DNA from: Streptococcus cuniculipharyngis
GTDB taxonomy: Bacteria > Bacillota > Bacilli > Lactobacillales > Streptococcaceae
Length of the DNA: 64,000 nt
Direction: 5' to 3'
NCBI RefSeq assembly: GCF_007859195.1
Contig: NZ_VOHL01000001.1
Span: 434,001 to 498,000 of the forward strand
Shown: positions 50,487 to 60,282 of the stretch, piece by piece
Layout of the letters: each line of letters begins with the position of its first letter
How positions within the stretch are numbered: the stretch's first letter is position 1
Program-made: the position numbers and the translations under genes
Notes under the pieces: model-generated
What the model saw: the letters and a program-made list of their open reading frames with translations, nothing else
Databases searched by the model: none
What the model was told of the DNA's origin: nothing

Positions 50487-51796
50487 TAAGCACCTCTTTG
50501 ATCTAAGCTTTTCAATAACAACTGGTGCAAATGGTAGAAAATCTCCCCTTCTCCTGCTGTAAATAAAAAATCTTGAAAAGCTAATTGCTCATCTATTGCC
50601 TGTTCAGCCATTGCATAGACCAAGGGCTGAAAGATGGCACTACAATCCCCTTTTGACAAGGCTTGCGCCCCTAGTATTTGTCCTGTCTCACTAGCAACAA
50701 TCAATCTCAAATAAATGGGAGTTGGATTGGCCAAAGAAAAAGGAGCTTGATAATCGACAATAGAGATATCTTGATATAAATCGGCTTCTTCTGCCGTTAA
50801 TCCTAGACTTGTCCGATACCAACCATACTGACAACTTGATACCGGACGAACAGAAAGAGGGAGTTCATAACGAGGTTGAGTTAGGTTATAGGCGACCAGC
50901 TCCCCCGTCTTTAAAGCACTATTAGCTAAGGGCATATAGGTCATATTATCCTTGGCCAGTAAGGGAAGCGATATCAGGTCTCCCACCGCCCAAATGGCTG
51001 GTAGAACTGTCTGCAAATAAGCATCTACCTGAACGGTTTGATCTAGGGCTAAAATAGGCAAATCTTGTAAAAGTTTGGTATTAGGTCGCAGACCAGCACA
51101 AAGCATAACCACATCAACCGCTATGCGTTGTCTCGCAGTTACCAAGACCAAACCTTCAGTTCCTAACTCAATAGCCTGTACCCGTTCCCCACAAAAAATC
51201 CTTATCTTTTCGGTCTCCATTGTCTCCACCAAAGGCGTTAAGAAAGAAGTATCAAAACATTTAAAATCTAAACTCGGATTCGCCTCAAAAAGGTAGACCT
51301 CTTTTCCCATCGCCAAATAGGTCTCACTCGCCTCAATCCCAATCTGACCACCGCCAATGATCGCCACTCGATTAGCCGCTGCTAAAGCTTCTTGTTTGCT
51401 CTCAATATCTTGGTCATCCTTGCAACCAAATACTCCTTCTAATTCGCTTCCCCGAATATAATGGGATTTCTGGGTTGACCCCATCGCTAAAATCAAATGA
51501 TCATAGCATCGACTGCTTCCATTAGCCAAGATCAAACGCTTAGATTCCGGTAAAATCTTAACCACTTCAGTAGCTAGACTAAGCTTAATACCTACTGCCA
51601 AAAGCAGCTCCTCAGAAAAGAAGTGCTTGCTCCAGCCCTGCTTTTTCCCTGTCAAAGACCAATTCAAGGCATTAGGAACTGTCGGTAGCTGGGACCGGCT
51701 TTCCAAAACCTCAATATCAGCTTCTGGATAAAGTTGTCTTGCCTTAACCGCAGCAGATAAGCCTGCAAATGAGGCACCTATGATAAGAATCTTCAC
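50486..51796 (-). CDS. NADH-oxidase/CoA-disulfide-reductase-like flavoprotein without the active-site Cys
   Basis: A 436 aa FAD- and NAD-binding protein. The FAD motif is ILIIGASFAGLSAAV (~3-17), the NAD motif VAIIGGGQIGIEASETYL, and the second FAD motif IWAVGDLIS; a dimerisation domain follows. Relatives such as Nox and NADH peroxidase have a redox Cys in a SFLSCG motif near residue 42. Here the same place reads LPTVPNALNW and has no Cys. It could be a 4-electron-deficient oxidase, a sensor, or a reductase with other chemistry; unknown. Co-transcribed with the Mga-like regulator and glp genes. Confidence 0.8.
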   Translation of the reverse strand: MKILIIGASFAGLSAAVKARQLYPEADIEVLESRSQLPTVPNALNWSLTGKKQGWSKHFFSEELLLAVGIKLSLATEVVKILPESKRLILANGSSRCYDHLILAMGSTQKSHYIRGSELEGVFGCKDDQDIESKQEALAAANRVAIIGGGQIGIEASETYLAMGKEVYLFEANPSLDFKCFDTSFLTPLVETMETEKIRIFCGERVQAIELGTEGLVLVTARQRIAVDVVMLCAGLRPNTKLLQDLPILALDQTVQVDAYLQTVLPAIWAVGDLISLPLLAKDNMTYMPLANSALKTGELVAYNLTQPRYELPLSVRPVSSCQYGWYRTSLGLTAEEADLYQDISIVDYQAPFSLANPTPIYLRLIVASETGQILGAQALSKGDCSAIFQPLVYAMAEQAIDEQLAFQDFLFTAGEGEIFYHLHQLLLKSLDQRGA

Positions 51797-51920
51797 CTTC
51801 TATCTCCTCCTAGCATATCAAAAAGAGTTAGTCACCTTTACTATATCAGAAAGCGTTTTAAAAATAAAGAATCAAGATTAAGCAAGACAATATCCCTATT
51901 TCAAAATCTTGGACCAAACA

Positions 51921-51929
51921 TGATATAAT
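51921..51929 (+). promoter_or_regulatory. Promoter and leader of mnmE
   Basis: TGATATAAT is an extended -10 element, about 95 nt before the mnmE ATG. A CCCCA/TGGGG stem-loop (51958-51980) lies in the leader; its role is unknown. Confidence 0.5.
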
Positions 51930-52024
51930 AGAGATTAAGCTAAAGCAAGTATTTTCCCCAATCCATACTAGAATCTGGGGCAAAAGCAGTAGAAACCTTG
52001 TAACATAAGGAGTTAAGATAGCAT

Positions 52025-53395
52025 ATGATGATCACAAAAGAATTTGATACCATTGCAGCCATTGCCACCCCTCTAGGGGAAGGGGCTATCGGCATTGTCC
52101 GTCTCTCAGGCACAGAGGCCATCAGCATTGCTCGTAGCATTTTTAAGGGCAAGGACTTGGAGAAGGTAGCCTCCCATACCATTAACTATGGCCATCTTGT
52201 TGAACAGAATCAAGTCCTTGATGAAGTCATGGTCAGTGTCATGCGTTCCCCTAGAACCTTTACTCGTGAAGATGTTGTCGAAATCAACACCCACGGTGGG
52301 CTGGCGGTGACCAATGAAATCTTGCAGTTGGTTATCAGACAGGGAGCTCGACTGGCAGAGCCAGGAGAATTTACCAAACGGGCCTTTCTCAATGGTCGCG
52401 TGGACTTAACTCAGGCAGAAGCCATTATGGACCTGATTCGAGCTAAGACCGACAAGGCCATGGCAATCGCCATCAACCAATTGGACGGCTCCCTTTCTGA
52501 CCTGATTAACCAAACTCGCCAAGAAATTCTCAACACGCTAGCACAGGTGGAAGTTAATATTGATTATCCCGAATACGACGATGTGGAAGAAATGACCACT
52601 GCCCTGCTACGAGAGAAGACCCTAGAATTTGAGCAGCTTTTGACCCACTTGCTCAAAACAGCAAAACGCGGAAAAATTCTGCGAGAAGGCTTGGCCACTG
52701 CCATTATTGGCCGCCCCAATGTGGGAAAATCTAGCCTGCTCAATACCCTCTTACGCGAGGAAAAGGCCATCGTTACCGATATTGCGGGGACTACCCGTGA
52801 TGTGATTGAAGAATATGTCAATATCAATGGGGTCCCGCTCAAGCTGATTGATACGGCTGGTATCCGTGAAACAGATGATATTGTCGAACAAATCGGTGTC
52901 GAACGTTCACGTAAAGCCCTCAAAGAAGCTGATTTGGTCCTTTTGGTGCTGAACAGTTCTGAGCCACTGACTGAACAAGACCGAGAATTATTAACCCTCA
53001 GTCAAGACAGCAATCGCATTATCCTGCTCAACAAAACAGATCTACCAGAAAAGATTGAACGTGACCAACTTCCTGCTGATGTCTTGAACATCTCTGTCTT
53101 AGCCAATCAAAATATCCATTTGATTGAAGAGAAGATTAACCAACTCTTCTTTGACAATGCTGGCATCGTGGAACAGGATGCCACCTACCTATCTAATGCT
53201 CGCCACATCAGCCTGATTGAACAAGCTGTCGAGAGCCTACAAGCAGTCAATCAAGGTTTGGAAATGGGCATGCCAGTTGACCTGCTCCAGATTGACTTGA
53301 CCCGCACTTGGGAAATTCTCGGACAAATCACTGGTGATGCTGCCCCAGATGAACTCATCACCCAACTCTTTAGCCAATTCTGCCTTGGTAAATAA
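52025..53395 (+). CDS. mnmE: tRNA modification GTPase MnmE
   Basis: A 456 aa GTPase that, with MnmG, modifies wobble uridines (cmnm5U). An N-terminal folate-binding domain ([21 protein letters not shown]) precedes the G domain: [28 protein letters not shown] and LNKTDL. It ends CLGK, with the catalytic C-terminal Cys. Length and motifs are standard. AAGGAG lies upstream, at a longer than usual distance. Confidence 0.97.
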   Translation: MMITKEFDTIAAIATPLGEGAIGIVRLSGTEAISIARSIFKGKDLEKVASHTINYGHLVEQNQVLDEVMVSVMRSPRTFTREDVVEINTHGGLAVTNEILQLVIRQGARLAEPGEFTKRAFLNGRVDLTQAEAIMDLIRAKTDKAMAIAINQLDGSLSDLINQTRQEILNTLAQVEVNIDYPEYDDVEEMTTALLREKTLEFEQLLTHLLKTAKRGKILREGLATAIIGRPNVGKSSLLNTLLREEKAIVTDIAGTTRDVIEEYVNINGVPLKLIDTAGIRETDDIVEQIGVERSRKALKEADLVLLVLNSSEPLTEQDRELLTLSQDSNRIILLNKTDLPEKIERDQLPADVLNISVLANQNIHLIEEKINQLFFDNAGIVEQDATYLSNARHISLIEQAVESLQAVNQGLEMGMPVDLLQIDLTRTWEILGQITGDAAPDELITQLFSQFCLGK

Positions 53396-53396
53396 A

Positions 53397-53435
53397 AAGA
53401 AACCCAGAATCAAGACCTATGATTCTGGGTTTCTT
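53397..53435 (+). terminator. 16-bp hairpin downstream of mnmE
   Basis: Perfect stem AAGAAACCCAGAATCA/TGATTCTGGGTTTCTT with a 7-nt loop, right after the stop. The T run is short, so termination is plausible rather than certain. Confidence 0.7.
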
Positions 53436-53534
53436 GGAGATTATAAAAAGAAAAGTTTTAGGATACTTATATTATGCTCCCAACATCTTAATTTTTCCTT
53501 AAATCCCCTGACAAAAGCCATCATTAACTAAGCC

Positions 53535-53909
53535 CTATTTTTCAATGGTCAAACTTGCTAATTGTGCCAAAATACTAGCCTTATCTGCCCCTGCTTGAAT
53601 TAAGGCTGCTGCCGTATAAGCCCCTTCTACCAAAGGAACATTTTGAATAGTCAGGTCCTTATCCGATAAGTCCATGACCAGCTCCAAATTCATCCGTGCA
53701 GAACCCAAGTCATAAAAGGCCAGCAAGTCTGAACTAGAATTGGCTGCTACCGCCGCCTCAACCTGCTCAAAACTCGTCCCAATCTCACCATCAGGCAAAC
53801 CGCCAACATAAGTGAGGGCAACATCTTTTGCCACTTCCTTGATTAAATCAACCAAACCCTGGGCTAACAATTGCGAATGAGAGACAATCACCAATCCTAG
53901 CTTAGTCAT
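53535..53909 (-). CDS. dhaM: Dihydroxyacetone kinase phosphotransferase subunit DhaM
   Basis: A 124 aa EIIA-mannose-like subunit that passes phosphate from HPr to ADP bound on DhaL. The active His is in VIVSHSQLLAQG near residue 11. I chose MTKLGLV at 53909, overlapping dhaL by 8 nt. Last gene of dhaKLM. Confidence 0.92.
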   Translation of the reverse strand: MTKLGLVIVSHSQLLAQGLVDLIKEVAKDVALTYVGGLPDGEIGTSFEQVEAAVAANSSSDLLAFYDLGSARMNLELVMDLSDKDLTIQNVPLVEGAYTAAALIQAGADKASILAQLASLTIEK

Positions 53910-54483
53910 CCAAGCCACCTACTTCCACCAAGGCTTGAAAAAGCAAGGCTGAAGAATAAGCCCCCGGATCAAGATGGCCTAGTGACCGTTCACCCACATA
54001 AGAAGCCCGACCCTTGCTTGCCACCAAATCCTTGGTTTTTTCAGCATAAGCCTGAATAGCTTCTACCTTTAGCAGGCCAGCTTGTAGGTCTGCTACTACT
54101 GGCGTCCAGACATCCACCATGGTCTTTTCCCCAGGATTAGCCTTCCCACGTTTGATAATCATCTCCAAGCCCGCCTGTAAACACTCAACCAATCGCTCAT
54201 CATCTGCCACTTTACTCATGCCGATAAAAGCAGAGCCGTAGAGAGGACCAGAAGCTCCACCAACCTTGCTCAAGAGCTGCATCCCAACGGTTTTAAAAAT
54301 ATGACTGGCTTGCTGATAGGACTTGCCTGCCAATTCCTCCATCACTGCTGCCATGCCTCTGGCCATATTGCCCCCATGATCACCATCTCCGATTGGGGTA
54401 TCTAGCTCACTCAGGTAGTCTTTATTAGCTTGAATTTTATCATTAAACAGGGTCATCCAAGCCAGTACCTTATCTGCTTTCAT
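53902..54483 (-). CDS. dhaL: Dihydroxyacetone kinase subunit DhaL
   Basis: A 193 aa nucleotide-binding subunit that transfers phosphate to dihydroxyacetone on DhaK. DTPIGDGDHGGNM supplies the Asp ligands for Mg-ADP; GGASGPLYG is also typical. The ATG at 54483 follows GGGAGG; the longer frame lies inside dhaK. It starts 14 nt after the dhaK stop. Confidence 0.93.
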   Translation of the reverse strand: MKADKVLAWMTLFNDKIQANKDYLSELDTPIGDGDHGGNMARGMAAVMEELAGKSYQQASHIFKTVGMQLLSKVGGASGPLYGSAFIGMSKVADDERLVECLQAGLEMIIKRGKANPGEKTMVDVWTPVVADLQAGLLKVEAIQAYAEKTKDLVASKGRASYVGERSLGHLDPGAYSSALLFQALVEVGGLDD

Positions 54484-54497
54484 GCGTTTAACCTCCC

Positions 54498-55487
54498 TTA
54501 CCAAGCTACTGTCTTGACTGGACTGTTCAAGGCCTCTAACCACCTATCATCTGCTAGTCTAATCAGAGTCAATGATAGACCTGCCATATCAATTGCAGTC
54601 ATGTAATTACCCAATTTTTTATAGGCCACGTCAATCCCGTGTTCAGCTAATAAGGCGGCTACATCATTAGCAAAAACATATTGCTCCATTAAAGGCGTTG
54701 CCCCCAAACCATTGATTAACAGACCAAAAGACTGACCAGGCTGGGCCTCAAAATTGTTTAAGAGTTTGTCAACCAGCTCCTTAGCCAAGGTGGCTGAAGC
54801 CTGCATTTTTTCCTTACGATATCCGGGTTCCCCATGAATCCCAACCCCATATTCAAATTCATCGTCAGGCAAAACAAAACCAGGTTTCCCAACCTCGGGC
54901 ACGGTCGCTCCTGACAAGGCCAGACCAATGGTTTTAATCTCCTGAACCAAGTCATCTGCCAATTCCTTGATGTCACTTAAGGACTTACCAGCCCGTGCCG
55001 CATGTCCTAAAATCTTATGAACAAGGATAGTCCCTGCCACACCGCGACGCCCCTGAGTATAGAGACTATCTTCCACGGCAATATCATCATCAACAATGAC
55101 GCTAGCCACTTCAATCCCTTCCATCTCTGCCAATTCTTGGGCCATTTCAAAATTCATGATGTCTCCTGAATAATTTTTGATAATCATAAAGACACCGGCC
55201 CCTTCATCAGCTGCCTTGATGGCTTCAAGAATTTGATCTGGCGTTGGTGAGGTAAACACTGCCCCACAAATCGCAGCAGACAACATGCCCTCACCGACAA
55301 AACCAGCATGTGCAGGTTCATGTCCTGAGCCTCCACCAGAAATCAAGGCCACCTTGCCTGCCTTAGCTACCTTTCGGACCAAGACATCATAGCCTTCCAA
55401 TCGTTCCACTAAATCATCATGGACGAAAGCAATCCCTTCAATCATTTCATTGACCACATCAACTGGATTATTGATAATTTTTTTCAT
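54498..55487 (-). CDS. dhaK: Dihydroxyacetone kinase subunit DhaK
   Basis: A 329 aa substrate-binding subunit; dihydroxyacetone is held through a hemiaminal on the His in GIHGEPGYRKE. GGGSGHEPAH and FVGEGMLSAAICG are conserved. The ATG at 55487 has AAGGAGG upstream. First gene of dhaKLM; the upstream region holds a DhaS-type palindrome. A glycerol dehydrogenase to make dihydroxyacetone is not encoded in the window. Confidence 0.95.
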   Translation of the reverse strand: MKKIINNPVDVVNEMIEGIAFVHDDLVERLEGYDVLVRKVAKAGKVALISGGGSGHEPAHAGFVGEGMLSAAICGAVFTSPTPDQILEAIKAADEGAGVFMIIKNYSGDIMNFEMAQELAEMEGIEVASVIVDDDIAVEDSLYTQGRRGVAGTILVHKILGHAARAGKSLSDIKELADDLVQEIKTIGLALSGATVPEVGKPGFVLPDDEFEYGVGIHGEPGYRKEKMQASATLAKELVDKLLNNFEAQPGQSFGLLINGLGATPLMEQYVFANDVAALLAEHGIDVAYKKLGNYMTAIDMAGLSLTLIRLADDRWLEALNSPVKTVAW

Positions 55488-55524
55488 CAGAGACCTCCTT
55501 AAATGTAACTTATTTGACACTGCC

Positions 55525-55622
55525 ATTATAGACTGATTGGGCTTAAAAAGTAAGGGACAGATTAGCTAATCTGTCCCTTTTTCTAGTTTTTTAGTAAAAA
55601 TCAAGCCACATTTTGCTATCAT
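55525..55622. promoter_or_regulatory. Divergent dhaK/dhaS promoter region with DhaS-type operator
   Basis: A perfect 28-bp palindrome (55552-55579) contains GGACAGAT-N6-ATCTGTCC, close to the inverted repeat I recall for Lactococcus DhaS. For dhaK (minus) TATAAT lies at 55525-55530 and the weak -35 TTACTT (17-nt spacer) touches the palindrome, as for an activator site. For dhaS (plus) TGCTATCAT at 55614-55622 is an extended -10. Confidence 0.7.
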
Positions 55623-55649
55623 AGGATTAGGAAAGTTTGGAGGATTATT

Positions 55650-56183
55650 ATGACATCATCCCTCATCACCAAAAAACGTATTGCCAAGGCCTTCAAAAAT
55701 CTCTTGGAAAATCAAGACTTTGATAAGGTGTCTGTTGTTGATATCATGAAACTGGCAAACATTCGCCGCCAGACCTTTTACAATCATTTTCTTGACAAGT
55801 ATCAATTGATGGACTGGATTTTTGAAAATGACCTGCAAGAAAAAATTACGGATAATCTCGATTTTATTTCCGGCCGCCAACTGCTCAAAGAGCTCTTTCT
55901 CTATTTTGAAGAAGAACGGTATTTTTACCTGCAACTTTTTAATATCAAGGGACAAAATAATTTCTACGATTTTTTTATTGGCTACTGCCATACCGTTGTG
56001 GAAAAAATCATCCGAGAATATGCCTGTCCCATCCCACCCAGAAACCAATTTGATTTTCTAGCCTTCCATCAAGATTACCACGCCCATGCCTTAGCTGAAA
56101 CCATCAAATCCTTTGTCCAAAAGCAAATTGACCGGCCTAATCCTGATTACTTTATCTATGAAATTAGCCATCGTAGCCACTAG
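55650..56183 (+). CDS. dhaS: TetR-family dha operon activator DhaS
   Basis: A 177 aa TetR-fold regulator with an N-terminal helix-turn-helix (VSVVDIMKLANIRRQTFYNHFLDK, ~29-52) and a helical C-terminal domain. It matches DhaS, which in Lactococcus acts as an activator together with DhaQ. GGAGG lies 6 nt before the ATG. Divergent from dhaKLM and followed by dhaQ 10 nt later. Confidence 0.9.
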   Translation: MTSSLITKKRIAKAFKNLLENQDFDKVSVVDIMKLANIRRQTFYNHFLDKYQLMDWIFENDLQEKITDNLDFISGRQLLKELFLYFEEERYFYLQLFNIKGQNNFYDFFIGYCHTVVEKIIREYACPIPPRNQFDFLAFHQDYHAHALAETIKSFVQKQIDRPNPDYFIYEISHRSH

Positions 56184-56193
56184 GAGAAACACT

Positions 56194-57186
56194 ATGACCT
56201 TTATCCATAACCGAAAAGAAGACCTTATTTCTGATTATTTAGCAGGCCTCATGGCGGCCTATCCCCATCTAGCCAAGCATCCTCAACTGCCCTTAGTTTA
56301 TGACAAAAATAGGAACCAGACTCAGGTCCCTATTTTAGCTGGCGGTGGCAGTGGCCATGAACCCGCCCACATGGGCTTTGTTGGACGGGGCATGCTAACA
56401 GCGGCTATTTATGGGCCTATTTTCAGCCCACCAACGACTCAGGATATCTACCAGGCTATCCGCTTTTTGGATCAAGGCAAGGGGGTCTTTGTCATTGTTA
56501 AAAATTTTGAAGCTGATGTTAACAACTTCCGTCAGGCCATTTCCCAAGCTAAATCCGACGGTCATCAAGTCAAATACATCCTCTCCCACGACGATATTTC
56601 TATTGAGCCAGAAAAAAATTTTCAAATTCGTGGTCGAGGCTTGGCTGGAACCATTATCCTCCACAAAATTTTGGGACAACTAGCCGGTCAAGGAGCTGAC
56701 TTGGACCAGCTAGAGCAGACTGGTTTTCAGCTAGCTACCCAGATTGCCACTATTGGCTTTGCAACCAAACCTGCTAGCCGTCCTCGAGCGGCTCTACCGC
56801 TTTTTGAACTAGCAGCTGAGACCATTTCTTATGGCATCGGCATTCACGGTGAAGATGGTTATCGAACGGTCCCTTTTGAACAATCAGAAAAGCTAGCCAT
56901 TGAGGTCATCAATAAACTCAAGCTCCACTTCCACTGGAAAAAAGGGCAATCCTTTCTGCTCTTGGTCAACAATCTAGGCACAACAACCGACCTTGAAATG
57001 GGGATTTTTCTTAATGATCTCCAACAATTGCTGGAGATTGAAGAGTTAGACATCCCACTGATTAAAATGGGAAAATTCATGACCAGCCTTGACATGACAG
57101 GAATTTCAGTGACCCTCTGCCGACTAAGTGACCCCACTTGGTTGCCCCATCTCCAAGCCCAGACAGATGCCTTTGCTTGGTCATAA
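56194..57186 (+). CDS. dhaQ: DhaK paralogue DhaQ, coactivator of DhaS
   Basis: A 330 aa homologue of DhaK that retains GGGSGHEPAHMGFVG and the substrate-binding His in GIHGEDGY. In Lactococcus DhaQ binds dihydroxyacetone and then DhaS, switching on the dha operon. The pairing with dhaS and the separate full dhaKLM support the same role. The ATG at 56194 follows AGGAG; the longer frame runs through dhaS. No DhaL accompanies it, so it is unlikely to be a kinase. Confidence 0.85.
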   Translation: MTFIHNRKEDLISDYLAGLMAAYPHLAKHPQLPLVYDKNRNQTQVPILAGGGSGHEPAHMGFVGRGMLTAAIYGPIFSPPTTQDIYQAIRFLDQGKGVFVIVKNFEADVNNFRQAISQAKSDGHQVKYILSHDDISIEPEKNFQIRGRGLAGTIILHKILGQLAGQGADLDQLEQTGFQLATQIATIGFATKPASRPRAALPLFELAAETISYGIGIHGEDGYRTVPFEQSEKLAIEVINKLKLHFHWKKGQSFLLLVNNLGTTTDLEMGIFLNDLQQLLEIEELDIPLIKMGKFMTSLDMTGISVTLCRLSDPTWLPHLQAQTDAFAWS

Positions 57187-57222
57187 AATAGGATTGGCTC
57201 AATGCCAATCCTATTCTTTTTC
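57187..57222. terminator. Terminator between dhaQ and the FNR gene
   Basis: AATAGGATTGGC-TCAAT-GCCAATCCTATT followed by CTTTTTCC on the plus strand. It overlaps the last codons of the convergent reductase gene. Confidence 0.85.
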
Positions 57223-58215
57223 CTTAATCAATGAGGTTGAATGAACAAGACGATTGTCCCGCTCTGGGTAGATATAATTGATGGCTTGGTTGACCGCCAT
57301 GGGGGCCTCACCGAAACCTGTCGCAATCAAATCAGCCTTGCCTACATAGGTAGCTGCATCGCCAACAGCATAAATCCCTGCCTGACTGGTCTCCAAAAGA
57401 GCAGACACCTTGACACTAGACCGCTCTGCCTCCAGACCCCAAGCTTTCAAATTTTTATTGGAGCTGGAAAAACCAAAACTAACAATCAAAGCATCTAAGT
57501 CTAGGTCAAGCACCTCATCAGACTTGACCCTTTGGACACGCAACCCCTTGAGTTTCTGACCATCCCCCAAAAGCGCCACTGGCACATAAGGGGTTAATTT
57601 CGTCACTGATGATTGTTCCAAAACTGCTACGCTATGCTCATGAGCCCGAAAAGCATTCCTGCGATGAACAAGGGTCACTGATTTAGCTAAACCTTGCAGA
57701 CTATTGGCCCAATCTACCGCAGAATCACCACCACCGCAAATCACGACATTCTTATCAACAAAGTCCTCCAAGGACTTGACATGGTAATGCAAATTGCTAT
57801 CAGCATAGACCTCTTCACCAGGCAAGCCTAGCGGACGCGGGGCAAAAGCTCCATTACCACAAGCTAAAATGATAGCCCTTGTTCGATGTTGGCCCTTATC
57901 CGTCTGAATTAAAAAGCCATCATCTGTTTTCTCAAAAGATTTAACCTCTTCTTTCAGACAAATCTGCGTGCTACTGGCAAAGCGCTCCAATTGTTGAATC
58001 AGCTGCTCAACCAAGTCCTTACCTGAAATGGCCGGATAAGCTGGAATGTCGTAAATCATTTTTTCTGGATATAAAATAGCCGGTTGGCCACCTAGCTCAG
58101 CCAAACTTTCAATCAGCTTGACCGAAACCCCACGCAAACCTGCATAAAAGGCTGCAAAAAGACCCACAGGTCCACCTCCAACAATGGTAATATCATAAAT
58201 TTCTTCCACAGACAT
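57211..58215 (-). CDS. Ferredoxin/flavodoxin-NADP+ reductase (YumC type)
   Basis: A 334 aa thioredoxin-reductase-like FAD enzyme with no CxxC redox pair. The FAD motif is [19 protein letters not shown], the NADP motif [14 protein letters not shown], and AVGDAATY completes the FAD site. The family is the Gram-positive ferredoxin/flavodoxin reductase. It may serve the flavodoxin encoded at 7913-8356. Confidence 0.9.
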   Translation of the reverse strand: MSVEEIYDITIVGGGPVGLFAAFYAGLRGVSVKLIESLAELGGQPAILYPEKMIYDIPAYPAISGKDLVEQLIQQLERFASSTQICLKEEVKSFEKTDDGFLIQTDKGQHRTRAIILACGNGAFAPRPLGLPGEEVYADSNLHYHVKSLEDFVDKNVVICGGGDSAVDWANSLQGLAKSVTLVHRRNAFRAHEHSVAVLEQSSVTKLTPYVPVALLGDGQKLKGLRVQRVKSDEVLDLDLDALIVSFGFSSSNKNLKAWGLEAERSSVKVSALLETSQAGIYAVGDAATYVGKADLIATGFGEAPMAVNQAINYIYPERDNRLVHSTSLIKEKE

Positions 58216-58295
58216 GGCTTCTCCTTTTTCTTTACCCCTATATTATAGCATAAATTTAAGCCTCGATTATATACAAAATTGTGAATAAAATAATT

Positions 58296-58374
58296 TGAAA
58301 GCGCTTTAAGCAAATTGGTTGACATCTCTTTTTTTTCATGCTACCATAATACTGTAATCGCGAAAGCGCTATCA
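58296..58374 (+). promoter_or_regulatory. lctO promoter flanked by two cre (CcpA) sites
   Basis: TGAAAGCGCTTTAA (58296-58309) and CGAAAGCGCTATCA (58361-58374) each differ from the cre consensus at one position. Between them lie TTGACA (58319-58324), a 17-nt spacer and TACCAT (58342-58347). The first site abuts the -35, the second follows the -10. Confidence 0.75.
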
Positions 58375-58397
58375 AAAATTATCTAGGAGGAAAGCTC

Positions 58398-59534
58398 ATG
58401 ACTTTCAAAACAAGTACTGCAGAAGGACCCGTTAATTTTTTCAACGTTTATGACCTAGAAAAAATGGCTCAAAGTGTTATCCCTAAAGGTGCCTTCGGCT
58501 ACATTGCTAGTGGAGCAGGCGATACTTTCACCCTCTATGAAAATATCCGTGCTTTCAACCACAAGCTTATCGTTCCACAAGTTTTGCGTAACGTCGAAAA
58601 CCCTGAAACAAATACTGAAATTTATGGAGACAAGATTTCATCTCCAATTATCATGGCTCCAGTTGCTGCCCACAAACTAGCTAATGTCCAAGGTGAAGTT
58701 GCCAGTGCCAAAGGTGTCGGCGAGTTTAACACCATTTACACCATCAGTTCTTATTCAACAACTGATTTACCTGAAGTAACAAAAGCCCTAAACGGAGCAC
58801 CTGAATGGTTCCAATTCTACTTCAGTAAAGATGATGGTATCAACCGTAATATCATGGACCGTGTAAAAGAGCAAGGTATCAAGGCTATTGTTTTGACTGC
58901 TGATGCGACTGTTGGTGGTAACCGTGAAACAGATGCTCGTAACGGCTACGTCTTCCCAGTTGGTATGCCAATCGTTGAAGAATACCTTCCACAAGGTGCT
59001 GGCCAAACCATGGACTTTGTTTACAAATCAGCTAAACAAAAACTCTCTCCACGCGATGTTGAATTTATCGCTGAATACTCTGGTCTACCAGTTTATGTCA
59101 AAGGTCCTCAATGTAAAGAAGACGTTGACATCGCCCTTAGTGCTGGCGCATCTGGTATCTGGGTAACCAACCACGGTGGTCGTCAATTGGATGGTGGACC
59201 TGCTGCTTTTGACTCTCTACAAGAAGTGGCTGAAGCTGTTGACAAACGTGTGCCAATCGTCTTTGACTCTGGTGTCCGTCGTGGTCAACATGTCTTCAAG
59301 GCTTTGGCATCAGGTGCTGACCTTGTTGCCATCGGTCGTCCAGTTATCTATGGATTGGCTCTTGGAGGAAGCGTCGGAGTTCGCCAAGTCTTTGAAAAAC
59401 TTAATGATGAATTGAAGATGGTGATGCAGCTTGCTGGTACTCAAACTATCGAGGATGTGAAAAACTTCAAACTTCGTCACAACCCATACGATGCACCACT
59501 ACCACCAGAAGCAGCTCCGCTTAAATTGTACTAA
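58398..59534 (+). CDS. lctO: Lactate oxidase (FMN-dependent)
   Basis: A 378 aa FMN alpha-hydroxy-acid oxidase that turns L-lactate and O2 into pyruvate and H2O2. ASGAGDTFTLYENIRAF, the catalytic His/Arg region TNHGGRQLDGGPAAFDSL, and DSGVRRG/GADLVAIGRP for FMN are present. GGAGGAAAG precedes the ATG. Codon use looks optimised, like a highly expressed gene. Regulation by CcpA is expected from the flanking cre sites. Confidence 0.95.
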   Translation: MTFKTSTAEGPVNFFNVYDLEKMAQSVIPKGAFGYIASGAGDTFTLYENIRAFNHKLIVPQVLRNVENPETNTEIYGDKISSPIIMAPVAAHKLANVQGEVASAKGVGEFNTIYTISSYSTTDLPEVTKALNGAPEWFQFYFSKDDGINRNIMDRVKEQGIKAIVLTADATVGGNRETDARNGYVFPVGMPIVEEYLPQGAGQTMDFVYKSAKQKLSPRDVEFIAEYSGLPVYVKGPQCKEDVDIALSAGASGIWVTNHGGRQLDGGPAAFDSLQEVAEAVDKRVPIVFDSGVRRGQHVFKALASGADLVAIGRPVIYGLALGGSVGVRQVFEKLNDELKMVMQLAGTQTIEDVKNFKLRHNPYDAPLPPEAAPLKLY

Positions 59535-59542
59535 GATAAACA

Positions 59543-59577
59543 AAAGAAGACTCCTATTCTGATAGGAGGTCTTCTTT
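59543..59577. terminator. Terminator shared by lctO and trmD
   Basis: AAAGAAGACTCCTAT/ATAGGAGGTCTTCTTT with a 4-nt loop and one bulged base, followed by a T-rich stretch (AATTTTTTC) on the plus strand. It overlaps the 3' end of trmD. Confidence 0.8.
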
Positions 59578-60282
59578 AATTTTTTCTAAAAGCTGACTTT
59601 CTTCTGCCGTTAGAACATAATCATCTAATAAATCAGGACGCCGCAGGTAGGTCTTCTTTAGAGATTCTTCCAGACGCCAGCGGCGGATATTTTCATGATG
59701 GCCACTCATCAGAACATCTGGAACGAGCATGCCACGATAATCATAAGGACGCGTGTATTGGGGATACTCCAAAAGACCTGATGAGAAACTATCGTCTTGG
59801 TGACTAACTTCCTTACCAATGACCGCAGGAATCAAACGAACAGTGGCATCAATCATAGTCATGGCTGCCAATTCTCCCCCAGTCAAGACAAAATCTCCTA
59901 AAGAAATCTCATCAGTCACCAGGGTCTTAATCCGTTCATCGTAGCCCTCATAGTGACCACAGATGAAAATAAGTTCCTCCTCCTTGGCCAATTCCTCAGC
60001 GTAGGCTTGATCAAAACGCCGACCAGCAGGGTCCAAAAGAATGACCCGAGGATTTTTCTTTTCAATAGCATCAAAAGCATCAAAAATTGGCTGGGCCCGC
60101 AAAAGCATCCCTTGGCCACCACCATACGGCTCGTCATCAACATGACGGGCTTTTTCAGCATAGTCACGAAAATTATGGTAACGAATGCTCAAAAGCTCCT
60201 TATCTCTGGCCTTGCCCACAATCGAATGTTCCAAAGGAGCAAACATTTCCGGAAAGAGGGTTAGGATATCAATCTTCATCAT
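59554..60282 (-). CDS. trmD: tRNA (guanine-N1)-methyltransferase TrmD
   Basis: A 242 aa SPOUT enzyme that makes m1G37 in tRNAs and prevents frameshifts. [29 protein letters not shown], and the knot segment [12 protein letters not shown] are present. The ATG (double ATG at 60282/60279) overlaps the end of rimM. Confidence 0.97.
   Translation of the reverse strand: MMKIDILTLFPEMFAPLEHSIVGKARDKELLSIRYHNFRDYAEKARHVDDEPYGGGQGMLLRAQPIFDAFDAIEKKNPRVILLDPAGRRFDQAYAEELAKEEELIFICGHYEGYDERIKTLVTDEISLGDFVLTGGELAAMTMIDATVRLIPAVIGKEVSHQDDSFSSGLLEYPQYTRPYDYRGMLVPDVLMSGHHENIRRWRLEESLKKTYLRRPDLLDDYVLTAEESQLLEKIKEDLLSE

Noticed and set aside
55552..55579. The dha palindrome as a simple terminator
   Set aside because: It lies between divergent promoters with no transcript arriving from upstream, and its core resembles a DhaS site, although a T run follows it on the plus strand.
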